A DNA stretch of 8,811 nucleotides, taken from CAZUQH01 sp964622465 (GTDB lineage Bacteria; CG03; CAZUQH01). Position 1 is the stretch's first letter; each line of letters begins with the position of its first letter. Both the position numbers and the translations under genes were made by a program. The stretch lies in assembly GCA_964622465.1 (NCBI GenBank), contig CAZUQH010000044.1, positions 1-8,811 of the forward strand, written 5' to 3'. Below the pieces are notes generated by a model. The model did not search any database. It saw only the letters and a list, made by a program, of their open reading frames with translations, and was not told the DNA's origin. Positions 1 to 6,695 of this stretch are shown here, in pieces.

Positions 1-2366
1 TTCCCGGAAATTCGTTTACCATTGGAAAAAACTTGAACTGGTTTATTAGCGCCTATCCTTACAATGTCAATATTATACTTGTGACCGGCATACGGTATTT
101 TGATTTGAACCTTTTTCCAGCCAGAAGGCAGCCAGGGGTCAAGCAGCAAGCCATCAGCAGCAGGCCTGATGCCGATAAGATAATTTAGCATTGCGGTAAG
201 CATCCACGCAGCCGAGCCGGTATACCAGGTCCATCCGGCCTGGCCTGGTCTCGGCGATTGAGGGCCATCAACGTTCCCTGGAGTTACATAAGGTTCGGCA
301 CGATATACTTCCGGATTCTTGCCTTTTTCAGGCGGGAAAATTCCTCTGAAAAGCTCCCATGCGGTTTGCCGGTTTCCGGCAATGCACTCTGCTATAACAG
401 CCCAGCATGCAGCGTGAGTATAGACCCCGCCATTTTCGCGGGAACCAGCAGAATACCTGGTAAGATAACCGATACTCTCATCTGGTTTTGTATAGCCAGG
501 CCAGAGTAAAATAGGTCCGTACTCTTTGTAAAGATACTTCTTGCATGACTTGAGAATCTTCTCGCGCCTTTCTAAAGACGCAGTGTTTGCTATTATTGCC
601 CAGGACTGTGAATTCAGGAAAATTTTTCCCTCTTTAGACGACTTGCTGCCTATTATCTTTTTATGGTCACTGGTTGCCCTCAGATACCATTCTCCATCCC
701 AGCCATATTTGTTTATCGCCCGTTTAAGTTTCTCTCTTTCTTTTTCCAACGTATTTATACTTAATCTACCATGCTTATTTGTTAACCTTAAAACATCAAC
801 CCAATCGTTGAGCACGGCGCAGAGGAAGTGCGCTAACCATATACTCTCTCCGCTTCCGTCATCTCCTACGGATGAGAGTCCGTCGTTCCAATCGCCGTCA
901 AGAATAAGCGGCAGACCACGCCTGCTCTTTCTCTGAAGTGAAGCTTCAATAGCCCTTTCGCAGTGTGTAAATAATGTGGCGGATGAACTGTTAAAAAATG
1001 GTGTTTTTTCACTTAGTACTTTTGTATCTCGCGTTGCGAAAATATACCGGGCTGTCATATAAGGTAACCATAAGAGGTCATCACTATAATGCGTATCGGA
1101 GTGCTGACCGCCAATTGGATGCCACCAGTGCTGAACTGTGCCGTCCTCGTATTGATGCGCTGCATGCAAAAGTATCTGTTTCTTCATATTTTCCGGTGAG
1201 GAAGTCCAGAGCCATACCTGGCTGTCCTGCAACTGGTCACGAAAACCATAGGCGCCACCGGTCTGGTAATACCCTGTCCGTCCATTGATACGCGAGGAAA
1301 TTACCTGGTATTTAAGCCAGATATTTGCCATATAATCGAACTCTTTGTCAGGCGTTTCTATCCAGGATGCGGTAAGTTTTCTTTTCCACCATTGTTTAAC
1401 TTTTTCCAGGCCTGCGGTTGCTGTCCTGATATTTTTATACTTTTCTGTCAATTTTAATACATCGTTCTCATTTTTTGCTGCACCAAGCACAAGAACTAAT
1501 GTCCGGGCTTCTCCCGGTTTCAAGCGCACGTCCATTGCAAGTGAGGATATGGGGTCGGTGTTGGGATGGGATTGCTTGCGCAGGCTAAAGCCTGCGGCTA
1601 CCTCAGAATGACAGGTGACTGCCTGTGGAGATGTAAGTGAGCCATAGCGTCCGAGAAACTCCTCTTTGTCGAGAATCCCGCTGTTTTGCTTGTCACCGCC
1701 ACAGCCAGCGTGAAATGCAACGTACTCCCAATTCCTGTTCCAGTGCTCACCTCTGCTATTTGGAATAGCCCATAGGGTTTTGGTCGCAATCACCCCGCCA
1801 ATCCTGTTATCCCACTTTTGTCTGATAAACAGTTTATGAAATTCTCTGTGACTATCCGGCGCAACGCCGAGACACCATTCAAGATACGTGGACAGCCGGA
1901 GACGTCTGGTGCGCCGTGAATTATTCTCAAGCCGGACCAGCCAGACCTCAAGTGAGTCGTCAAGCGGAACGTAAGTAGTCCAAACGCTTTGGATTCCATG
2001 ATTTGACGACGAGATTTTTGTGTAGCCGATACCGTGCCTGCACTCGTATGCGTCTGGCTCTGCACAAACTGGTTTCCAGGATAGAGACCAGAAATGCCCG
2101 CTGTCCATATCGCGTAAGTAGAGGAATTTTCCCCAGTCGTCTCTTACCAAATCTTGTTCCCATCTTGTTATACGGTTAAGCGTCCCGTGGGTTAGCCAGG
2201 AATAACCGGTACCTGACTGTGACATTACAGTCCCATAGCCACCGGAAGGACAGAGGACGTTTACCCAGGGTTGTGGTGTATGCGGATTAGTGATTACATA
2301 TTCCCAGCCATCATGGTCAAAATGGCCGATGCTGGGGGTATACATGGTACGGGATTGCTTCGTCAC
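1..2366 (-). CDS. GH94 family glycoside phosphorylase (cellobiose/oligosaccharide phosphorylase-like), 3' end beyond window
   Basis: Family members use phosphate to split a beta-linked disaccharide or oligosaccharide into alpha-glucose 1-phosphate (or an analogous sugar phosphate) and a shorter sugar, in the cytoplasm. My translation is open from the GTG at 2366 to the window edge, about 788 codons, with no stop. Numbered from that GTG, I see GHFD then EYVIT near residue 14, HTPQPW at 29, CRHGIGYT at 109, GFRDQLQD at 374, GDWNDG with the presumed catalytic acid Asp at 495, ENGGVYTH at 644 and GWTWYTGSAAW at 711. This order matches cellobiose phosphorylases along their whole length, and only about the last 20 residues should be missing. 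There is no signal peptide. Residues 252-266 are encoded by a dispersed repeat. Alternative starts are ATG 2345, best placed by homology but without a Shine-Dalgarno, and ATG 2396. GTG 2366 has GAGG six bases upstream and overlaps the GH35 stop as GTGA. Substrate is unknown. Confidence 0.93.
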   Translation of the reverse strand, partial: MTKQSRTMYTPSIGHFDHDGWEYVITNPHTPQPWVNVLCPSGGYGTVMSQSGTGYSWLTHGTLNRITRWEQDLVRDDWGKFLYLRDMDSGHFWSLSWKPVCAEPDAYECRHGIGYTKISSSNHGIQSVWTTYVPLDDSLEVWLVRLENNSRRTRRLRLSTYLEWCLGVAPDSHREFHKLFIRQKWDNRIGGVIATKTLWAIPNSRGEHWNRNWEYVAFHAGCGGDKQNSGILDKEEFLGRYGSLTSPQAVTCHSEVAAGFSLRKQSHPNTDPISSLAMDVRLKPGEARTLVLVLGAAKNENDVLKLTEKYKNIRTATAGLEKVKQWWKRKLTASWIETPDKEFDYMANIWLKYQVISSRINGRTGYYQTGGAYGFRDQLQDSQVWLWTSSPENMKKQILLHAAHQYEDGTVQHWWHPIGGQHSDTHYSDDLLWLPYMTARYIFATRDTKVLSEKTPFFNSSSATLFTHCERAIEASLQRKSRRGLPLILDGDWNDGLSSVGDDGSGESIWLAHFLCAVLNDWVDVLRLTNKHGRLSINTLEKEREKLKRAINKYGWDGEWYLRATSDHKKIIGSKSSKEGKIFLNSQSWAIIANTASLERREKILKSCKKYLYKEYGPILLWPGYTKPDESIGYLTRYSAGSRENGGVYTHAACWAVIAECIAGNRQTAWELFRGIFPPEKGKNPEVYRAEPYVTPGNVDGPQSPRPGQAGWTWYTGSAAWMLTAMLNYLIGIRPAADGLLLDPWLPSGWKKVQIKIPYAGHKYNIDIVRIGANKPVQVFSNGKRISG
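1568..1613 (-). repeat. Short palindromic dispersed repeat inserted in frame in the GH94 gene
   Basis: The plus strand runs from GGGATTGCTT to CTCAGAATGACA. The core is a perfect inverted repeat, CGCAGGCT-AA-AGCCTGCG, at 1579-1596. Its ends match the element at 2351-2385, and its core resembles the GCAGGCTAAAGCCTGCGG type of repeat that I recall as scattered in many bacterial genomes. On the minus strand it is read in the GH94 frame as CHSEVAAGFSLRKQS (residues 252-266), between SPQAV and the conserved LKPGE region. Family relatives have a variable loop here. Copy number elsewhere in the genome cannot be seen. Confidence 0.75.
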
Positions 2367-2385
2367 TTCGTTCCTCGCAATGACA
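2351..2385 (-). repeat. Short dispersed repeat forming the GH35/GH94 gene junction
   Basis: The plus strand runs from GGGATTGCTT to CTCGCAATGACA, with TTGC/GCAA near the ends forming an imperfect inverted repeat. This is the widespread element that reads CATTGCGAGGAACGAAGTGA on the other strand and is known for yielding spurious peptides such as CEERSDEAI or VIARNEVTKQS. Here it contains the stop codon of GH35 (TGA, 2365-2363), a GAGG at 2376-2373 and an overlapping GTG at 2366-2364 that can start GH94. Both ends resemble the element at 1568-1613. Confidence 0.8.
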
Positions 2386-2780
2386 ATGGAAAACATTTCC
2401 AGGAACGCGCAGGTAATAGCGTTGTCCCTCCGGATGGGAACCGCCTGGCTTTCCCGCCGATATTTACTTCTGCCCAGAATCTTTTTGGTTCCTCATGATA
2501 ATTGAATGCAAACACAAATGCATTTTTTCTATCGGCACGCGCCATAACCGAAATGTCCCAGGGCTCTACCAGGATTGTTTTCTTGATGCCCAGCATTTCA
2601 CAAATTTCATCTATTATATAAACTTCGTAATCAAATGTGTGGTTCAGCCCGAAACCAAGCATTGCTGCCTTTCCGCGGCCTGCGTTTTTAAGTATGCCGC
2701 AGGGCTTCCCATTGACCGTGAAAAGGGTCTTACTGCTGCCGGTTGCATCTATCTTACTTATCTTACCGAGAACGCGCATA
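2363..2780 (-). CDS. GH35 beta-galactosidase, C-terminal part (after assembly gap)
   Basis: This is the continuation of the GH35 gene beyond the N gap, about 138 residues ending at TGA 2365-2363. The segment GRGKAAMLGFGL followed by EPWDIS, ARADRKNAFVF and NYHEEPK fits the end of the trimerisation-like domain and the small C-terminal beta domain of GH35/GH42 enzymes. The closing GGTTLLPARSW looks like the usual last strand of that domain. The final residues LSLRGTK are encoded by the dispersed repeat at 2351-2385, so the natural C-terminus was probably one to several residues different. The methionine at 2779 is internal, not a start. The reading frame differs from the part before the gap only because 100 Ns is an arbitrary gap length. 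Confidence 0.85.
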
Positions 2781-2880
2781 NNNNNNNNNNNNNNNNNNNN
2801 NNNNNNNNNNNNNNNNNNNNNNNNNNNNNNNNNNNNNNNNNNNNNNNNNNNNNNNNNNNNNNNNNNNNNNNNNNNNNNNN
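2781..2880. other. Assembly gap of 100 Ns inside the GH35 gene
   Basis: There are exactly 100 Ns, a conventional size for a scaffold gap of unknown length. The gap separates residue 555 of GH35 from its C-terminal domain. Two coding bases (2882-2881) precede the gap and one (2780) follows it in the frames that make protein sense. If the gene is intact, the true missing length is therefore a multiple of three and is not 100. Confidence 0.95.
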
Positions 2881-4547
2881 AGTCCGAGTGCTTTTCCTAA
2901 AACAGTGCATTGCCTGCCGGAAAGGTCTTTCTGAGGCAAGGTTGGGGATAGTAACAATTTGCCACCTTGCAGGACATACCGGGCAATTTTCTGCTGAACT
3001 TCTCCTGACATTGCTTCAAGAGAAAACACAAACAATGCATTTTTCCTATTCAGTTTCTTCTGCTCTATCCGCTCCAGGTCAATCATATCAAAATGTCTGT
3101 TTGCAAGTGTCAGTAGCCGTGCAAGCCCATCAAAGAAAAACAGATTACGCTGCTCTTCCAGGTATGAAGGCAGTTCACCCTGGACGTATTCGGTACTCCA
3201 GTAAGGGAGGTAAAATCCAAATGTGAGGCCGGTAACTTTACTTGTTGTCGCAAGTTTTTCTCCGTATTTTTTTATAAACTCACCGAATTCTTTTACCATT
3301 TTGTAGTGCGGGCGCGTTGAGCCACCACTTGCAACCGGCGCCTGCCATTCATGATAAGTTCCCATAACACCGAGCCGTTTCTGGTTCCTGCCACCACTGA
3401 ACATATAGCAATTCAAGCCGTTTAGACCGTTTGCGCAGGATGCAGCGAGATTTAGCGAAACATCCGACGGATATATGCGTGGACGGTCAGTCATTTTTCC
3501 ACTCTGAAGTTCTGCACACATAGAAGGAACTCTATCTGTCGTTATCATCTTTATGCATTCGGTAGCAATCGCAATATCGTGAAAATTCTCATAATCCAGG
3601 CGCCTCATCTGATATGCGCCGCCAAATACCGTCTGTTTACATACACCGGAAAAATCACGGAACATAGAAGTTGTCATAGGTGCAAAGATACCGCGACCGC
3701 GAACGTCATAATCATAAAACTGAGGGATGTTTATTATATATGGCGGCATTATTGCATTATCCTGCGCTTGGTTGACGAGAAACGCATAATACCCGGAGTA
3801 ATACTTTCGCCAGAATTCTCCCCAGTCGCTCAATGCCTGTAAATTGATGCTTCCATTAAGTTTTGACGGCAGGAAAGCAGCTTTATCAAAATTGCGTAGT
3901 TTGGTCTGCCATACTACGTTTAATTTTTCTATCTGGACATACCGGTCGCGCAGAAATTCTCTCCAATCAAAAAGGGTTTTGCTATTCCTCACAGGCATTT
4001 TGTTCAACCAATGCACCATACCTATCTCGTTGCATAACTGTACAAGAATAACCGGACCGTTTTTCGAATCAAGATGCTCGCGAACGACAGGCAGGACATT
4101 TTCATACCACCGCTTAAGATATTTTCTAAAGGCAGGATTTTCATATGCTATTATAGTCACATGAGGAAGGTAGTTTGCGCCGCTGCCCTTTGCGTATATT
4201 TCAGGATAATCCCGAACGAGCCATGCCGGCAGCCCCTCGTTTATAAGCTCTGCGTTTGATACAGGACCTACTCGTGCGATAACTTTCAATCCATATTTTT
4301 TTGCCAATCTCAAAAATCCAACCAGGTTCTTTTCCGGGATTGTCCTGCCTGTCCAATCAAATTTGCCCTGTTCCTGCTCGTGCCACACCCACGGGATGTA
4401 AAAACTTATCGTATTCAGGCCTGCATCTTTTGCTCTCTTAAGATGCTTCTCCCATAGTGTTGCAGGGATGCGGAAGTAATGAATTTCTCCTGAATATATA
4501 AAAAAGGGCCTCCCGTTCTGGACGAAAGTATTTTGTTTTATTCTCAT
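2881..4547 (-). CDS. GH35 family beta-galactosidase, N-terminal and central part (before assembly gap)
   Basis: GH35 enzymes hydrolyse terminal beta-galactosyl residues with retention. About 555 residues are visible before the gap. The TIM barrel starts at once: GEIHYFRIP at residues 20-28, IPWVWHE at 51-57, RVGPVSNAE at 92-100 and GLPAWL at 105-110. The acid/base motif QLCNEIG places Glu174, and SMCAELQSG places the likely nucleophile Glu346. YMFSGGRN at 381-388 matches the GH35 YM/HGGTN region. From about 435 a Rossmann-like middle domain with LFVFSLE and YVLQGGKLLLSP resembles the GH42/GH35 trimerisation domain. No signal peptide is present, so it should be cytoplasmic and act on imported sugar. 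I chose ATG 4547 because homology begins there and it lies one base after the preceding gene's stop, a coupled arrangement. The upstream ATG at 4673 in the same frame lies inside that preceding gene. Confidence 0.92.
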
Positions 4548-4548
4548 C

Positions 4549-5733
4549 TTAGAATTTACCAAATGGATTGAAGTTCCGTGCTGCAAAAAGGTACCATGCA
4601 GAAGAAGATACGCACAAACGGTCATCAAACATTGTCCAGCCGCCACCGGCAGGCGTACCTGGATTCGAAGCATAAGGAAGTCCGAGAGTACCGTCGTGCA
4701 TTGAACTGGGCGTCAGGCAGCGTGTAAGTGATTGGAAAAAATAATCCGCCTCTTCACGACGGCCAACCTCCTGAAACGCAATCACCATCTGCGCTGTGCC
4801 CTCAAACCAGACAGAATCGAGGTCAGGATAATGACTGTCGGTATATGACCCTCCGAAATCAAAACCGTCTACTTCAGTTCTTGCCCTGGAATAATACTTC
4901 TGGCATCATGCTCTTCTCATAGCAAAATCAAGACCGCGTTCATACTTGCTTCCAAAAGCACACACTGTCCACGCAGAAACGTCAGTTGCGAAGTTGGCAT
5001 CGTTTAATCCGTTGAAAAATCTACCCTCTGGCTCATACCACAGATGCTCTTCCATAAATCTGGCAATCTGCCGAGCACGCTCCTTATACGCCTTCTTGCC
5101 AGTCAACTTACCTAATTGCTGAAAAAATGCGTAGCAATCAGCATTATGCTCCGTTGATATCCAGGAAAAAGCATTGCCAATTTCATCAAATCCACCACGT
5201 ATTCCACCATCCTCATTTCTTAGTGACCACAACCACTCAGCGAGTGTTTTACTCAACGATAGATACTTATCGCGTGATGCACCATCAGGATTTTTTGAAC
5301 AAAAGTAATTCGTAGCCATCCCGAGCCAGCCGTTTGGCCCTGCTGCTGCACTTCGAGCGTCTACGCTACCGTCAGCCCGGTATGAATCCGCAAAACCCCT
5401 GAATCCTGTGCCTTCAGCACGCTGCTTTTTCACTTCCTGCAAGAAAAAGTCAAGTATCCTGGAAGCGCGCTCCCACTCGCCTTCCAGTCCAAAAACAAAC
5501 ACTGACAGTGCCTGGTCGTAAGTAAAGCACACGTTTGGATGTGGTCCTCCGTCCTGACTCAAGCACAGACCCGTATCTACCTGCTGTGCGCAAAACCACT
5601 CCAGTATCCGGTTTTCTTCTTCTGGCGCCCTTTTGATAGCGCCTGCCAGCGCTTCCGAGGTTCTGGAATACGGGCCCGCCAGTACTACAATCTGCATAGC
5701 TATTAAGCAACAGAAAATACCAGTCAGTTTCAT
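4549..5733 (-). CDS. Secreted (alpha/alpha)-barrel glycosidase-like protein, interrupted by in-frame TGA
   Basis: The reading frame from ATG 5733 to TAA 4551-4549 has 394 codons with one TGA at codon 276 (4908-4906). The first 20 residues look like a signal peptide with the hydrophobic stretch GIFCCLIAMQIVVLAG, so the product is probably exported. Helical repeats carrying TYDQALS (71-77), GPNGWLGMA (132-140), STEHNADCYAFF (193-204), VDGFDF (288-293), VWFEGTAQM (308-316) and SSAWYLFA (377-384) resemble secreted alpha-toroid proteins of glycan loci. I do not recognise an exact enzyme family. Similarity continues across the TGA, so this is one gene, either a pseudogene, a recoded gene or one carrying sequence errors. 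The ATG has no Shine-Dalgarno of its own. It follows the stop of a 30-codon ORF by one base, and GH35 follows by one base. Confidence 0.75.
4906..4908 (-). other. In-frame TGA stop inside the secreted barrel gene
   Basis: The codons around it read AMRRA, TGA, CQKYYS. The same frame then runs without a stop to the conserved VDGFDF and VWFEGTAQM. In the -1/+1 alternative frame, bases 4918-4877 encode EKSMMPEVLFQGKN, which looks more protein-like and would join to EVDGFDF at 4875. A pair of small compensating indels therefore explains the stop as well as a point mutation does. Confidence 0.85.
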
Positions 5734-5734
5734 T

Positions 5735-5827
5735 TCACAAACATAAAATCATCGATGAATAGCATCGTGCCCTGACGATTACCAACGTTAGAGCACAAAT
5801 CACAACCATAGTAATTCTGATTTGCAT
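5735..5827 (-). CDS. 30-codon hydrophobic leader-like ORF, or remnant of a secreted-protein gene
   Basis: The ORF reads MQIRITMVVICALTLVIVRA and ten further residues to a TGA at 5737-5735. It has the strongest ribosome binding site in the window, AAAGGAGG four bases before its ATG. Its hydrophobic first half looks like a signal peptide core. It ends one base before the ATG of the secreted barrel gene, which has no Shine-Dalgarno, so it could act as a leader that couples translation. Alternatively it is the start of a deleted gene, because another frame over the same bases ends in GTMLFIDDFMFVK and an ATGA overlap with the next gene. I cannot choose between these. Confidence 0.4.
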   Translation of the reverse strand: MQIRITMVVICALTLVIVRARCYSSMILCL

Positions 5828-5831
5828 GGAA

Positions 5832-5840
5832 CCTCCTTTT
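5832..5840 (-). promoter_or_regulatory. Strong Shine-Dalgarno in the permease/secreted-protein junction
   Basis: The minus strand reads AAAAGGAGG, then TTCC, then ATG at 5827. This is a near-perfect anti-16S match just after the permease stop (5844). It belongs to the 30-codon ORF rather than directly to the annotated secreted protein, whose ATG lies about 100 bases further on. Confidence 0.7.
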
Positions 5841-5843
5841 GGC

Positions 5844-6695
5844 TTACTCTTTTAAGCCGGACGTGGCGATACCCTCTATAACGTATTTCTGCGCGAGGAA
5901 GAACACTATCAATATAGGGACCACCACGACGACTGCACCTGCCATCAGCAATCCATACTCGGTAGCATACTGACTGTTGAGGTTTGCAAGCGCCACAGGA
6001 AGGGTATACATCGATTCTTTTATCATTACGATTAAAGGCCACAGAAAATCGTTCCAGGAACCCATAAAGGTAAATATTCCGAGTGCCGCAAGTACCGGCT
6101 TGCACAGAGGCAGTATTACCTGCCAGTATATCCGGAATTCAGAACACCCGTCCATTCGCGCCGATTCTATCAGGTCATCCGGAATCGTGGATATGAACTG
6201 GCGCATAAGAAATATTCCAAACGCAGAAGTAGCTGCAGGAATTATCAAACCCATATATGAGTTTAGAAGTCCGAGTGATTTAAGCAGAAGAAACACGGGC
6301 ATCATTGTCATCTGTCCCGGAATCATCATCGTGGCAAGAATCAACGTAAATAACCAGCCTCTCCAGCGGAAACGGTATTTTGCAAATGCGTAGCCAGCAA
6401 GCGAATTCAAGAACAGCGAAAGTCCTGTTATGGAAAGCGCTACAATCAAACTATTCCAGAAACAGCGTAAGAAGTTAACTCCTTTGAATAATTCCTGATA
6501 GTTCCCGAATGTCGGCTCTTTTGGAATCCACTCTGGCGGAAAAGTAAAAATACCGCCTTTTGTTTTGAAGGAAGTGGATAACATCCATATAAACGGCAGC
6601 AGCGTAACTATAAGTCCTGCTATAAGCAATATGTGCACCAGGGTTTCGTTCATTCTGCGCTTCAATAATTCCGGCGTCATTTTTTTCTTATGCAT
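5844..6695 (-). CDS. Carbohydrate ABC transporter permease, MalG-like (CUT1)
   Basis: This is the second transmembrane subunit of a sugar importer, 283 residues, the usual length for MalG-type proteins. A first membrane helix spans about residues 18-40, followed by the extracytoplasmic SFKTKGGIF and EPTFGNY segment typical of the family, then further helices in AGYAFAKYRFRW (100-111) and ATMMIPGQMTMMPVF (121-135). The EAA coupling loop is ESARMDGCSEFRIYWQVILP at 177-196, where the ATPase docks. WNDFLWPL at 214-221 is also characteristic. ATG 6695 overlaps the end of the fused binding protein-permease by 8 bases and has GGAGG (6705-6701) five bases upstream. It should pair with the MalF-like half of that fusion. 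No ATPase gene is in the window, so a shared ATPase elsewhere or upstream is implied. Confidence 0.95.
   Translation of the reverse strand: MHKKKMTPELLKRRMNETLVHILLIAGLIVTLLPFIWMLSTSFKTKGGIFTFPPEWIPKEPTFGNYQELFKGVNFLRCFWNSLIVALSITGLSLFLNSLAGYAFAKYRFRWRGWLFTLILATMMIPGQMTMMPVFLLLKSLGLLNSYMGLIIPAATSAFGIFLMRQFISTIPDDLIESARMDGCSEFRIYWQVILPLCKPVLAALGIFTFMGSWNDFLWPLIVMIKESMYTLPVALANLNSQYATEYGLLMAGAVVVVVPILIVFFLAQKYVIEGIATSGLKE

Noticed and set aside
1795..1830. Sequence reading GTGGGATAACAGGATTGG on the minus strand that resembled another dispersed repeat
   Set aside because: It shares no ends with the two repeats and translates as ordinary GH94 sequence (RQKWDNRIGGVIATK) without disrupting the frame.
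1598..2163. Three minus-strand ORFs of 63 to 91 residues
   Set aside because: They are alternative frames of the GH94 gene, whose own frame is open across the whole stretch and carries the family motifs.
2495..3226. A 243-residue plus-strand ORF crossing the N gap
   Set aside because: It includes 100 Ns and is antisense to GH35, which has clear motifs on the other strand.
4548..4673. Extending GH35 upstream to the in-frame ATG at 4673 (42 extra residues)
   Set aside because: The extra residues overlap the end of the secreted barrel gene in another frame and have no GH35 similarity. Homology begins at MRIKQNTFVQNG, at ATG 4547.
4549..4788. A separate 79-residue gene starting at ATG 4788
   Set aside because: The reading frame upstream of this ATG is open and conserved back to the TGA at 4908, and it is in the same frame as the larger upstream part. 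It is the C-terminal piece of the secreted barrel gene.
4860..4908. Selenocysteine insertion at the internal TGA, with a SECIS-like hairpin just downstream
   Set aside because: A weak GCC-GAA/TTC-GGC stem with loop GTATTA can be drawn, but it lacks the apical G-rich loop of bacterial SECIS elements, and the position is not a known redox site. Paired indels or a nonsense mutation are simpler.
5753..5767. Small hairpin CGATG-AATAG-CATCG as a terminator or attenuator
   Set aside because: The 5-bp stem is not GC-rich, has no following T-run, and lies within the short ORF; it could easily be chance.
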